A stretch of DNA of 64,000 nt. Origin: Geothrix sp. Its GTDB lineage: Bacteria > Acidobacteriota > Holophagae > Holophagales > Holophagaceae. The notes under the pieces are model-generated. The model searched no databases. It was given only the letters and a program-made list of their open reading frames with translations, and was not told the origin of the DNA. The stretch is taken from NCBI GenBank assembly GCA_030681515.1, contig JAUXSE010000056.1, positions 248,001-312,000 of the forward strand, given 5' to 3'. This document shows, piece by piece, positions 38,255-46,502 of the stretch. Made by a program: the position numbers and the translations under genes. Every line of letters starts with the position of its first letter. The stretch's first letter is position 1.

Positions 38255-39472
38255 ATTGGCGGTGCGATCAGTGTGTAGGAGCATTTGAACTGTCTGCACC
38301 AGTAATTCAAGTTTAGAAACGACGATGGTTCCATTTTGTCGAACCTGATCTGCAATGAATGGTGCCATAAAGGAATCTGCCCGGAAAACATCGACGTATG
38401 GTGCGTACAATGCGTGAAGTGCGTCTACAACATCACTATCTTTAGGCATGCGGGACGCTTGCCCTACTGAACTCCAAATTGAAGAATGAAGCGCCCTGAG
38501 GCAGGTAGAAAAGCCCGGGCAATTTTGATCAAATTGGTTAAGGTCGATCTGTCCTCGAAAATCCGGATCGAGCTTTGTGACCACACTTGATGAAACCTTG
38601 ACCACCATTTCATCTTGGTGTTGATTCCATACTTTTTTGGTCAGTGTCCTTTGGCCTTTGGGTATGCCCAATGTTTCTTCGAATAGGACTATTTGGCTGG
38701 CTTGTTCAGTCATCCTTTTTGTGTCAGCCATAAGGGCTTTGGATGGCCCTCGTAACCAGTCAATTAATGGTGACATCTGATCGTGGTGTTGAGCGAACCA
38801 TCGCATCATCCATTTGGGATCGCGCAAACTCTCTTTAAACGCCCTGTCTGCCTCCGCTGTCGTCGTCAATCCCAACACATATTTCCATAGGACCTCAGCA
38901 TCGGAAGGTCGCATTGGGTACAAGCCCAGAAACTCATCAAGTTGTTTAGTTAGGTCATCACCGAGTATTGCTCTGACGGCTTCCTTGGTTGGTTTATTCT
39001 TTTTGAATATTTTACGCTTCAGTGTGCGGCGATGTTGCCGGTTGAGACTGTGCTTCTTCCCTGCGCTATCGACATCTTGAATGGCCTCAGCCCAATTCAC
39101 AGGAGAAATAATGTTTCCAAGATCAGGGAACCAGTCTGCATCTGATGATCGTACCGACTCTCCACCTGGCCTTTGAGTATTGATTGAAGCAAATTCAAGC
39201 GTTAGCAATCTATCAAATGATATTAGTGCATTGCGCCCACATAAATCAACGAGTAGATCTGCACGTAGACTCGCTAACGGTGTATGAACCGCTTCCATCG
39301 GTGCCATCTCTAGGAGAAGGATTCCTGAATATAGAAACTTCACTTGACCAGATTTAGACCATTCCAATAACTGATTTCGAATTTCAATGGTGCTCTCTGT
39401 CTGACAACTGGGATTAGACAGGCGAGAATAATCGCTGCTATCGAGGTAAACATGGATTGGTTGATTCGACAT
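38249..39472 (-). CDS. PIN-like domain protein, cassette-borne
   Basis: 407 residues, no named family. The start VYLDSSDYSRLS and the C-terminal DSDVVDALHALYAPYVD plus FRADSFMA give acidic residues (Asp11, Asp347, Asp350, Asp361, Asp366) in the strand-loop-helix pattern of PIN-like nucleases, separated by a long helical insert with basic patches (RQHRRTLKRKIFKKNK). Could be an RNase effector; this is inference. Codon use is far more A/T-rich than in the neighbours. Its ATG lies 12 bases from the attC1 core, with no clear ribosome site. Confidence 0.65.
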   Translation of the reverse strand: MSNQPIHVYLDSSDYSRLSNPSCQTESTIEIRNQLLEWSKSGQVKFLYSGILLLEMAPMEAVHTPLASLRADLLVDLCGRNALISFDRLLTLEFASINTQRPGGESVRSSDADWFPDLGNIISPVNWAEAIQDVDSAGKKHSLNRQHRRTLKRKIFKKNKPTKEAVRAILGDDLTKQLDEFLGLYPMRPSDAEVLWKYVLGLTTTAEADRAFKESLRDPKWMMRWFAQHHDQMSPLIDWLRGPSKALMADTKRMTEQASQIVLFEETLGIPKGQRTLTKKVWNQHQDEMVVKVSSSVVTKLDPDFRGQIDLNQFDQNCPGFSTCLRALHSSIWSSVGQASRMPKDSDVVDALHALYAPYVDVFRADSFMAPFIADQVRQNGTIVVSKLELLVQTVQMLLHTDRTANA

Positions 39473-39484
39473 TCTGGACCCAAT

Positions 39485-39547
39485 GCCTAACGTGGAGCTA
39501 AGGGGCTGCGCGCTTTTGCGCAGTCCCGCTTGAGCGCCGGGTTAGAT
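39485..39547 (-). other. attC1 site, canonical 63-base form
   Basis: Minus strand begins ATCTAAC (R'', 39541-39547) and ends GTTAGGC (R', 39485-39491), both fitting the RYYYAAC/GTTRRRY rule. Inner arms CGCTCAAGCGGGACTGCGC and GCGCAGCCCCTTAGC pair with the small asymmetry usual for attC. It starts 4 bases after the GIY-YIG stop codon and the next gene begins 12 bases after R'. Confidence 0.85.
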
Positions 39548-39551
39548 TTTT

Positions 39552-40364
39552 TCACGAGCCACCCCGCATTTTTTGCTCAATCGATCGAAGCGTATTTTGA
39601 ATTTCTCTTTCCTTCAGTTCGGGGTCAATGTCCTGAATGTATTCGATAGCAGAAAAATCATCGCCGCGCTTTCTGTTTTGCGGCGGTTCAAGCGCCTCGA
39701 TAAGCAGGGCTTCAAGTGTTGCGACAAGGCTGGCAAGTGATGTGTTGAGAGCTGTTTCTCGAAGATTGCCATCTTGAGTTACGTCGAGCAAGCCAAACCA
39801 AGAAAACCGGTTCCAGCGACTGCCCAAGCGATCAACTGTGTGTTCGAAAAGGCGCTTACCAAGCGGGCGGTCAATAGAGCGCCCGACATACACCACGGTG
39901 TGGTGGTCGTAAAGAATGTAAATACCTTTCTGTTTGCCAAAATCTACTGGCTTGGAAAGTGCCTGTTGTTTTCCATACATCTTAGGGTCGTTGCGCCACA
40001 CGACAAGATCACGTTGCCAGTACATGCCGAAGGAGTGAATGATTGAATCAGACAGCTCCACGTCCAGCTTGGCAAGAGACGCAGGTTTATTTTGATCGGC
40101 AACCGGAACTGTTGCCGGAATGATAGCTGCTGCCAGTGATCTCTTGAGTGTGAATATGCCTTTGCCAACGCGCATAAATGGCGTTTTCTCACCATCATGT
40201 TTTATCGATGCCGAAATTTGTGCGTTCACTGTTGCCGCAGGAGTTGCGCCGTCAGTCTCGTAGTAACCGCGAGATAATATTTGCTCTGATATTTCTGCGT
40301 AGTGCAGCGGGGTGTCCGACTCCCCAAGCACTTTCTTTATCGCTTCTTTCCAGGACTTCTCCAT
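39552..40364 (-). CDS. HARE-HTH / GIY-YIG nuclease-like protein, cassette-borne
   Basis: 270 residues. Residues about 4-78 match a HARE-HTH domain (WKEAIKKVLGES, HYAEISEQILSRGY, MRVGKGIFTLK), a winged module linked to restriction and modified-DNA recognition. Residues about 144-230 form a GIY-YIG nuclease: GIYIL (147-151), YVGRS (159-163), Arg171, His175, Glu218/Glu223 and PPQN (227-230). The pairing suggests a DNA endonuclease that recognises modified or chromatin-marked DNA, plausibly anti-phage. No methyltransferase neighbours it. Confidence 0.78.
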   Translation of the reverse strand: MEKSWKEAIKKVLGESDTPLHYAEISEQILSRGYYETDGATPAATVNAQISASIKHDGEKTPFMRVGKGIFTLKRSLAAAIIPATVPVADQNKPASLAKLDVELSDSIIHSFGMYWQRDLVVWRNDPKMYGKQQALSKPVDFGKQKGIYILYDHHTVVYVGRSIDRPLGKRLFEHTVDRLGSRWNRFSWFGLLDVTQDGNLRETALNTSLASLVATLEALLIEALEPPQNRKRGDDFSAIEYIQDIDPELKEREIQNTLRSIEQKMRGGS

Positions 40365-40540
40365 AATCTCTCCGAAAACCCTAACTTTGGATTAGACGGC
40401 CTGAATTCGATTTTGATAAGCCCATCATAGCGGGCAAATCAGCAAAGGGATGGACGCGGAGAGTCTACCTCCGTCCCGCCCGGCCATCGCGGTTCATTTG
40501 GGGCCGGAGGAACAGCGGCGGCGGTGGGCGGGTCCGGCGC

Positions 40541-41290
40541 CTACTGCACGGTGGGATGCACGCCTTCGGGCCCGCAGCGCAGGGCCAGGACCTCGAAGGG
40601 GACGCTGATCTGGATGGGCGTGCCCGCGGTCAGGTGCGGCAGCGGTTTCAGCCTCGGCGGGGGCAGCAGCAGGACTTCGCCTGGGCGCAGGGGTGGCAGC
40701 TCCAGGCCCTCCCAGGCCTTCAGGGGCAGGCTGCGCCGGGCGGCACCGGCCTTCAGCTCCAGGCTGCCCGTGGGCCACGCGTCCGTCATCCAGGCGCCCA
40801 GGATGGCACTCCCGGCATCTTCAAATGCCAGGCAGAACCCGGCGATGCCGCCCCCGGCCAGGCCCAGGGCCGCCAGGCCGGGCTGGGGCGGGCCCGACAG
40901 TTCCGCCCCGGGCCCCTTGACGCCAAAGCGGTCCAGATCCCCCCCGCCCAGCCGGCGCAGGGCCGCGGGCCGGGACAGGCAGGGCAGGAGATCCACCCGT
41001 TCCAGGCGCGGGGCCAGGGCCTCGGGCAGGGTGCCGCGGCGATCCCACTTTTCGGCGTAGGCCACCGTCTGCCCCGCGCGGGCCAGGGCGCGCGGCCCCC
41101 CTTCCAGCACGCGACGGAGGCTCGGGGGCACCAGCGCGTCCGCCAGCCGTTCGGGGTCGCCCTCCCCCAGCCTGCGCAGGCGGATGGCCTCGATGCGGTT
41201 CAGATCCGCCAAGCGCCCCGAGGCCAGCCGCGCCACGAGAACCCGGCGTTCAGCGGGCCCTTCGGCCCAGGCGGCGGTACCGAGCAACAT
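40541..41290 (-). CDS. hypothetical protein, possibly exported
   Basis: 249 residues from MLLGTAAWAEGPAERRVLVA; the short hydrophobic start ending AWA could be a clipped signal peptide, and a GTG eight codons upstream would lengthen it slightly. Leu/Arg/Gly/Pro-rich, no recognised domain. ATG overlaps the thioesterase stop (TGATG), so the two are translationally coupled. The frame is open far upstream through other genes on the opposite strand, which is a composition artefact. Confidence 0.6.
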   Translation of the reverse strand: MLLGTAAWAEGPAERRVLVARLASGRLADLNRIEAIRLRRLGEGDPERLADALVPPSLRRVLEGGPRALARAGQTVAYAEKWDRRGTLPEALAPRLERVDLLPCLSRPAALRRLGGGDLDRFGVKGPGAELSGPPQPGLAALGLAGGGIAGFCLAFEDAGSAILGAWMTDAWPTGSLELKAGAARRSLPLKAWEGLELPPLRPGEVLLLPPPRLKPLPHLTAGTPIQISVPFEVLALRCGPEGVHPTVQ

Positions 41291-41685
41291 CAGTCCTGGG
41301 CTTCCAGCCACTCGCGCGTGGCGGGCGCCAGGGGTTTGGGCCGATTGGTGGCGAAATCGAGCATCACCTGGACGGTCTTCCCTTCGGCGAACAGTTCGCC
41401 CCCCAGGCCCTTCGTGAGGCGGTAGCTCAGCTCGAAGGAGCTGTTGCCGACCTTGGTGCAGTGCAGTTCCACGCGGACATCGTCGCCCAGCAGGATCGGC
41501 AGGCGGTAGTCCACCTCGGCCCGGGCGATGAGGAAGCCCTCCTCCTGGAACTTCCGCCCCCCCAGGAAGCTGCGCCACCACTGGAACCGTGCCTGCTCCA
41601 TGTAGCTCACCACCACGGCGTTGTTGACGTGGCTCATGGCATCCAGATCGCTGAAGCGCACCTCGATGGGATGGGAAAAGGGCAT
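41290..41685 (-). CDS. acyl-CoA thioesterase, 4HBT hotdog family
   Basis: 131 residues from MPFSHPIEVRFSDLDAMSHV. The segment FSDLDAMSHVNNAVVVSYME is the hotdog active-site helix with the Asp and His-Val-Asn-Asn signature of 4-hydroxybenzoyl-CoA/YbgC-like thioesterases. ATG 41685 has GGAGG 4 bases upstream. Substrate unknown. Confidence 0.88.
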   Translation of the reverse strand: MPFSHPIEVRFSDLDAMSHVNNAVVVSYMEQARFQWWRSFLGGRKFQEEGFLIARAEVDYRLPILLGDDVRVELHCTKVGNSSFELSYRLTKGLGGELFAEGKTVQVMLDFATNRPKPLAPATREWLEAQD

Positions 41686-41734
41686 GGGGCCTCCGGACAC
41701 CCAACATACCCGGATCCCGTGGCATCATGCGCCG

Positions 41735-42103
41735 ATGCCCGCGCCCCTGCTCCTCGCCTACGATCCCGCCTGCACCCTCTGCTGCCGCATGGCCCTGTGG
41801 CTGGCCCGGCGGGACCGCCAGGGCAGGCTGCTCATCGTGTCCGTGCGCGATCCCGAGCTGCTCGCCCTGGCCCCGGAGTTGGCGGGAAGGCCCGTGGAGA
41901 AGGAGATCCACGGCCTGGACCTGGGCACCCGGGATATCCGCGCCGGCGCGGATCTGCTGCGCCCCATCGCCCGCCGGCTGCCGGGATGGCGGTGGCTGTC
42001 CCCGCTCCTGGGGCTGCCGGGTTTCCCCGCCTTGCTGAACCGCCTCTACCTGCGCTGGGCGACCGGCCGGTTCCGGCGCACGGGCCGCCAGCCCTTCGCG
42101 TAG
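41735..42103 (+). CDS. DCC family thiol-disulfide-like protein (DUF393)
   Basis: 122 residues. N-terminal AYDPACTLCCRMALWLARRD carries the D-x-x-C-x-x-C signature of the DCC (DUF393) thioredoxin-like family; later PIARRLPGWRWLSPLLGLPG matches the family C-terminal region. Likely a redox-active cytosolic or membrane-associated protein; partner unknown. Ends 9 bases before the CPBP protease gene. Confidence 0.8.
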   Translation: MPAPLLLAYDPACTLCCRMALWLARRDRQGRLLIVSVRDPELLALAPELAGRPVEKEIHGLDLGTRDIRAGADLLRPIARRLPGWRWLSPLLGLPGFPALLNRLYLRWATGRFRRTGRQPFA

Positions 42104-42112
42104 CCTGGATCC

Positions 42113-43453
42113 ATGACCTCTGAACCCCGGACAGCCTGGCACCCCGACCGCCGCTGGGCCGATCCCCTCATCGCCCTGCTGGCGCTGCTGGCCCTGCTGG
42201 CGGTGGGCTTCACCCTGCGCGCCCGCCAGCAGGGCGCCCGGCGCCCCTCCGAACGCGCCAGCCTCCAGGGCCGGATGACCGAGGTGGCCCTGGCGGGCCC
42301 CAGGCTGCTCAGGGGCCGGGGCGTGACGGACCAGGCGTGGGTGAAGGCCGAGGCCGAGTTGAGGGAGCCCTGGGACCGGGCCCTGCTGGCCGTGCTGAAG
42401 GCGGAACGGGACGGCCAGGCGGAGGGGCCCGCCACCTGGGTGGATGGGGCGGCCCCGACAGGGCCCGGGGGCCAGGCTTTCCGGCGCGTCTCCCTCGCAG
42501 CCTATGCCGGGGCGCCGCTGCCGGACCGCGCCACCCGCGACGAGGTCCACCGCCGCCTGGGGGATGGATACGCCGCGGACCTGCTCGAAGCCCGGCTCCG
42601 GGACCGGGAGGGCGGGGGAAATGCCCTCCGCGCCCAGGCGCGAGGGGCCCTGATGATCCGCCTGGCGGGACTCGGCCTCCTGGGCCTGGGGGTGCTGGGC
42701 CTGGCTGTGGGCGGACTCGCCGTGGGCATCTATCTGTGGGCGACCCGCGGAAGGGATCTTCCGCCCCCCCTGCCCCAGTGGTCCCTGTCCGGGCGCGCCG
42801 CCGCGCTGGTCCTGCTCGCCTGGTTCCTCGCCTTCTTCGTGGCCGGCAACCTGGCGGGCCTGCTCCTCCTTCCATGGCCCGGCCTGCGCTGGCTGGCCGT
42901 GCCCCTGGGCTACCTGCTCCACGCCACCTTCGGGCTCCGCCTCCTCTGCTGGGCGGAAGGGCTCCGTCCGGGCGCCCTTTGGCGCCGCGTGGCCCCGGGG
43001 CGGATGGGCCGGGACCTCGCCTGGGGGGCGGGTTTCCTCGCCCTGGCGGTGCTGCTGGTCATCGCCGTGGCCCTGGCCTCGAACCTGATCCTGAAACCCG
43101 ACCAGAGCCCCCAGCGCGATCTGCAGGAGCTGCTGCGCGGCCTGTCTGGCTGGGGTCCGAGCCTGATCCTGTTCCTGACCGTGGCGGGGTTGGCCCCCGC
43201 CTTCGAAGAACTGCTCTTCCGCGGCTTCCTGCTGCCGGTTCTGGCGCGGGGGCAGCGGATGACCCTGGCCCTGGTGGTTTCGGCCCTGCTCTTCGGGGCC
43301 ATCCACCTCCAGCCCGTGGGCCTGCCCACCCTGAGCACGCTCGGCTTCGTCATGGGTCTGGCCATGCGCCACACCGGCAGCCTGCGGACGCCCATCCTCG
43401 TCCATGCCTGCTGGAACGGTGGCCTCTTCCTGCTGATGCGGGCCTTCGCCTGA
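42113..43453 (+). CDS. CPBP family intramembrane metalloprotease
   Basis: 446 residues with about eight membrane segments. The C-terminal Abi/CPBP (CAAX prenyl protease-like) domain has FEELLFRGFLLPVL (EExxxR), FGAIHLQPV and HACWNGGLF (HxxxN). The N-terminal 150 residues are a soluble, charged extension following a first helix. Substrate unknown; family members process peptides or act in bacteriocin immunity. Confidence 0.87.
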   Translation: MTSEPRTAWHPDRRWADPLIALLALLALLAVGFTLRARQQGARRPSERASLQGRMTEVALAGPRLLRGRGVTDQAWVKAEAELREPWDRALLAVLKAERDGQAEGPATWVDGAAPTGPGGQAFRRVSLAAYAGAPLPDRATRDEVHRRLGDGYAADLLEARLRDREGGGNALRAQARGALMIRLAGLGLLGLGVLGLAVGGLAVGIYLWATRGRDLPPPLPQWSLSGRAAALVLLAWFLAFFVAGNLAGLLLLPWPGLRWLAVPLGYLLHATFGLRLLCWAEGLRPGALWRRVAPGRMGRDLAWGAGFLALAVLLVIAVALASNLILKPDQSPQRDLQELLRGLSGWGPSLILFLTVAGLAPAFEELLFRGFLLPVLARGQRMTLALVVSALLFGAIHLQPVGLPTLSTLGFVMGLAMRHTGSLRTPILVHACWNGGLFLLMRAFA

Positions 43454-43459
43454 GCCCCG

Positions 43460-44692
43460 CTAGGGCTTCATCTCGACCCGCGACAGCACGGGCGCCAGCC
43501 ACCAGAAGAGCTGGAGCACCAGGAACGTGAAGGCCACCCATTTGAGAATCCACACCCAGTCCGTGCCGTCGGGCTTGGCGCCCGCCAGGGTCTTTCGAGA
43601 CGCCAGGTAGGTTTCGACGGGATCCTCCGCCAGGCTGATCTTCACGGGCTGGCTCTGACGCAGCCGCGGGTCCGTCAGGTTCGGGCCGCTTTCCTCGGAA
43701 CCGGGGCCGGATAGCAACCCCGGAAGCCGGAACCGCGCCGTGGAGACGCTGCTGCCGTCGTCATCCTGGCCCAGGGCCGCGAAGAGACGGGCCCTCATGC
43801 TGGCCGGGCCGGGCAGGGCATCTATCAGCTCCTCCATGAACTCCGGGAGGGTGGTGTAGCGGTCATCCGGATCCGCGGCCAGGGCCCGCTGGAACACCGC
43901 GCCGAGGCGGGGCGGCAGGTCCACTGGGACGGCGACCGGCTCCTGGAGGATATGGATGATGATCTCCGTGAGGCCGCTCCCGGGATGGGGCAGCTGGCCC
44001 ATCAGCAGCTCGAAGGCGGTGGCGGCGAAGCTGTAGCGGTCCGAGGCGGGCGTCCCCTCGCCGCCCTTGAGCACTTCCGGCGGCGCGTAGGCGGGCGACC
44101 CGAGGAAATCGCCGGTGACCGTCAGGCGCAGGGCCAGGGTCTGGGCATAGCTGCCGGGAGCGCCCTCATCCAGCATCGGCGCGTCCAGTGGACGCTCGGG
44201 GTTCAGGCTCATGTGGCCCAGGCTGCGGGCGATGCCGAAATCCATGAGCTTGGCCCGGCCCTCCTCGCTGAGCAGGATGTTTTCCGGCTTCACGTCGCGA
44301 TGGACGATGGCGCGCCGGTGCGCCGCCCGCAGGGCCCGCATGGCCTGGATCAGCACCCGCGTGGCGGTCTCCGTATCGAGGCTCTTCTCCTTGATGTGCT
44401 TGCCGAGGCTCTTCCCCTCGACATACTCCATGGCCAGGAAGGGCCCCAGGTCCTCCTCCACGCCCACGTCGAAGATGGTCACCAGGTTCGGATGATTCAG
44501 CTGGGCGCTGATTTCGGCCTCGCGGCGGAACCGCAGCATGGCCTGGTGGCGGGCGGCGCCGGTGACCCGGACCACCTTGATGGCCACGCGCCGCTTGAGG
44601 AACGGATCCTCCGCGAGATAGACGGTCCCCATGCCGCCCTGTCCGATGGGCCGCAGGACTTGGTACCTGCCGATGGTTTTCGGGTCCGCCAT
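43460..44692 (-). CDS. membrane-anchored Ser/Thr protein kinase
   Basis: 410 residues. Cytoplasmic Hanks kinase (about 8-270): GQGGMGTVYLAED, VAIKVVR, HRDVKPENILL, MDFGIARS, GSPAYAPPEVL. The activation segment carries an insert of about 40 residues between DFG and APPE. A linker then leads to one C-terminal membrane helix (WILKWVAFTFLVLQLFWWL), with only about 10 residues outside, so no sensor domain is exposed. Confidence 0.92.
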   Translation of the reverse strand: MADPKTIGRYQVLRPIGQGGMGTVYLAEDPFLKRRVAIKVVRVTGAARHQAMLRFRREAEISAQLNHPNLVTIFDVGVEEDLGPFLAMEYVEGKSLGKHIKEKSLDTETATRVLIQAMRALRAAHRRAIVHRDVKPENILLSEEGRAKLMDFGIARSLGHMSLNPERPLDAPMLDEGAPGSYAQTLALRLTVTGDFLGSPAYAPPEVLKGGEGTPASDRYSFAATAFELLMGQLPHPGSGLTEIIIHILQEPVAVPVDLPPRLGAVFQRALAADPDDRYTTLPEFMEELIDALPGPASMRARLFAALGQDDDGSSVSTARFRLPGLLSGPGSEESGPNLTDPRLRQSQPVKISLAEDPVETYLASRKTLAGAKPDGTDWVWILKWVAFTFLVLQLFWWLAPVLSRVEMKP

Positions 44693-44767
44693 GGAACGTT
44701 CATTCTAACCTCGGGATCCCTTCCGAAAGCCCGGCTAGAATGGAAGATTCGACATTCTGGAGTCCCC

Positions 44768-45343
44768 ATGGCCGCCCTTCTCGAAGCCATCGCGATCAAA
44801 CGCAAAATGTACTTCGAGCTCGAGGACACGCCCTTCCATTGCCTGGACGTGGAGATCTCCACGCCCACGGCCCGCGGCGGCCAGACTCTGGTGCGCATCA
44901 AGATGCGGAACCTGCTCACCCGGGCGGTCTTCGACAAGACCTTCAAGGCGGGCGACAGGTTCAAGGAACCCGACCTCGCCCTGGCCCCCGCCAGCTACCT
45001 CTACAGCGATGGGAACGGGACCCATTTCATGGACCAGGAGACCTACGAAACCCACACCCTGGGCGCTGGCCTCATGGGCGATGCCCTCGACTACCTCACC
45101 GAGGGCCTCATGGTGCAGATCCAGAAGTTCAACGGAAATCCCATCGGCCTCCAGATGCCCACCCACGTGGAACTCGCCGTCACCTACACGGAACCCGGCG
45201 CCCGCGGCGACACGGCCAGCGGCAACGTCACCAAGCCCGCCAAGCTGGAGACCGGCATCGAGATCAAGGTGCCCCTCTTCATCAAGGAGGGCGAGAAGGT
45301 GAAGGTCAGCACCGAGACCGGCGAATTCGCGGGCCGCGCATGA
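44768..45343 (+). CDS. elongation factor P-like protein
   Basis: 191 residues. Three EF-P domains: N-terminal KOW-like (KRKMYFELEDTPFHCLDVEI), OB (LYSDGNGTHFMDQETYETHTL) and a C-terminal OB ending LETGIEIKVPLFIKEGEKVK. Family members relieve ribosome stalling at polyproline. The loop that normally reads PGKGGA reads TARGGQ: Arg36 replaces the modified Lys34. This could be an Arg-type (EarP-like) EF-P or a divergent paralogue. rsgA follows after 16 bases. Confidence 0.85.
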   Translation: MAALLEAIAIKRKMYFELEDTPFHCLDVEISTPTARGGQTLVRIKMRNLLTRAVFDKTFKAGDRFKEPDLALAPASYLYSDGNGTHFMDQETYETHTLGAGLMGDALDYLTEGLMVQIQKFNGNPIGLQMPTHVELAVTYTEPGARGDTASGNVTKPAKLETGIEIKVPLFIKEGEKVKVSTETGEFAGRA

Positions 45344-45359
45344 CGGCGTCGAGCGCCGG

Positions 45360-46499
45360 ATGACCCGCAAGTTCCGCCTCGGCCAGAGCCGCGAGGCCCA
45401 GGATCTGGACCACCGGGAGGCCTACTCGCATGAGCGGGGAGGGGAGAGCAAGCGGCGGCAGCGCCATGCCGAGCGGCTGGAAACCGGCATCGAGGCCCAC
45501 GACGCCGAGACCCTGCTCCGGCTCCCGGATGCCGGCCCCTGGTTGCACCTCCCGGAAGCCACCCTCATCCAGCGCCACAGCCAGTGGGTGGATCTGGAGC
45601 TGGCGGACCGCAGCATCCTGCGGGCCACCCTGGGGGGCAAGCTCAAGGGCGTGCGCCTCGTCTGCGGGGACCGGGTCCGCTACTCGGCCGTGCCCGTGGA
45701 GCCGCTGGACCCCACGCTCCCGGCGCCGCTGCCTGTCCGCGGCGATGGGGGCTCCCCCGAAGCCCAGGTGGTGGCCGTGACGCCGCGCAGGACCCTGCTC
45801 AAGCGGGGCGGCGGGGATGATCGCGAACCCTGGCAGCTCATCTGCGCCAATGCCGATGAGCTTTGGATCTGCGCCGCCGTGGTGGATCCGCCCCTGCGCC
45901 CCGGCCTGCTGGAACGGGCCCAGGTGCTCGCCCTGGATGCCGGACTCACCTTCCGGGTACTCGTCACCAAGCGGGACCGGGCTTCCGGAAAAGACACGCT
46001 CCCCGAACTGGATCCCCTCCGCGGGCAGGGCGTGGCCATCCACGAAACCTCGGCCCTGAAGGGCGAAGGCATCGAGCCCCTGCGCGGGCTGCTCCAAGGC
46101 AAGGTGGTGGTGCTGCTGGGTCACAGCGGCGTGGGCAAGAGCACCCTGGTGAACGCCCTCCATCCCGAGCTGGCCCTCCGGACCGGCGGCCTCACGAAGT
46201 TCGGCACCGGCAAGCAGACCACCACAGCGGCCCGCTGGTTGCCGCTCGCCTCCGGCGGCACCCTGGTGGACACGCCCGGCATCCGCAGTCTCAGCGTGCG
46301 CGGCTTCGACAGGGCCCTGCTGGGCCAGGTCTTCCCCGAGTTCCCCGCCGAGGTGATGGAGAACCCCATCGCCTTCGACGCCGAGGACGAGGGGACGCTG
46401 AATCGCCTCGAACTGGACTACCCCGAGCGCCTGCAGAGCCTCCAGCGGCTCTGGCTGGAGATGGACGATCGGAACCCGAACCAGAATGTGTGGCGGTAG
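45360..46499 (+). CDS. rsgA: ribosome small subunit-dependent GTPase A, zinc knuckle missing
   Basis: 379 residues. Late 30S maturation GTPase with circularly permuted G motifs: VTKRD (G4), SAL (G5), GHSGVGKSTLVNAL (G1, about 256-270), DTPG (G3). The first 50 residues are unusually basic. The C-terminal domain, which normally carries Cys-x4-Cys-x-His-x5-Cys, has no Cys or His at all here (FPEFPAEVMENPIAFDAEDE onward), so zinc binding is lost. Sits with the EF-P-like gene as a translation pair. Confidence 0.9.
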   Translation: MTRKFRLGQSREAQDLDHREAYSHERGGESKRRQRHAERLETGIEAHDAETLLRLPDAGPWLHLPEATLIQRHSQWVDLELADRSILRATLGGKLKGVRLVCGDRVRYSAVPVEPLDPTLPAPLPVRGDGGSPEAQVVAVTPRRTLLKRGGGDDREPWQLICANADELWICAAVVDPPLRPGLLERAQVLALDAGLTFRVLVTKRDRASGKDTLPELDPLRGQGVAIHETSALKGEGIEPLRGLLQGKVVVLLGHSGVGKSTLVNALHPELALRTGGLTKFGTGKQTTTAARWLPLASGGTLVDTPGIRSLSVRGFDRALLGQVFPEFPAEVMENPIAFDAEDEGTLNRLELDYPERLQSLQRLWLEMDDRNPNQNVWR

Positions 46500-46502
46500 C
46501 CC

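Larger units (their letters stand above)
37264..40385 (-). mobile_element. integron-type gene cassette cluster without integrase (CALIN)
   Basis: Read on the minus strand: GTTAGGG core (40379-40385), GIY-YIG gene, attC1, PIN-like gene, attC2, toxin-antitoxin pair, attC3, tiny ORF, GTTAGGA core (37264-37270). Every gene points the same way, start codons lie close to a core and stops overlap or abut the next R'' box, as in integron cassettes. Base composition is visibly richer in A/T than flanking genes. No tyrosine recombinase with an integron-type patch is present in the window. Confidence 0.72.

Noticed and set aside
40386-40540. Possible attI and integrase promoter upstream of the first cassette
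   Set aside because: A GTCTAATCCAAAGTTAGGG-like stretch is suggestive, but there is no integrase gene and no convincing cassette promoter, so only the terminal core is reported.
41291-43405. Long upstream part of the minus-strand frame ending at 40541
   Set aside because: It runs opposite the DCC and CPBP genes and through the thioesterase in another frame, with no protein-like features; only 40541-41290 is kept.
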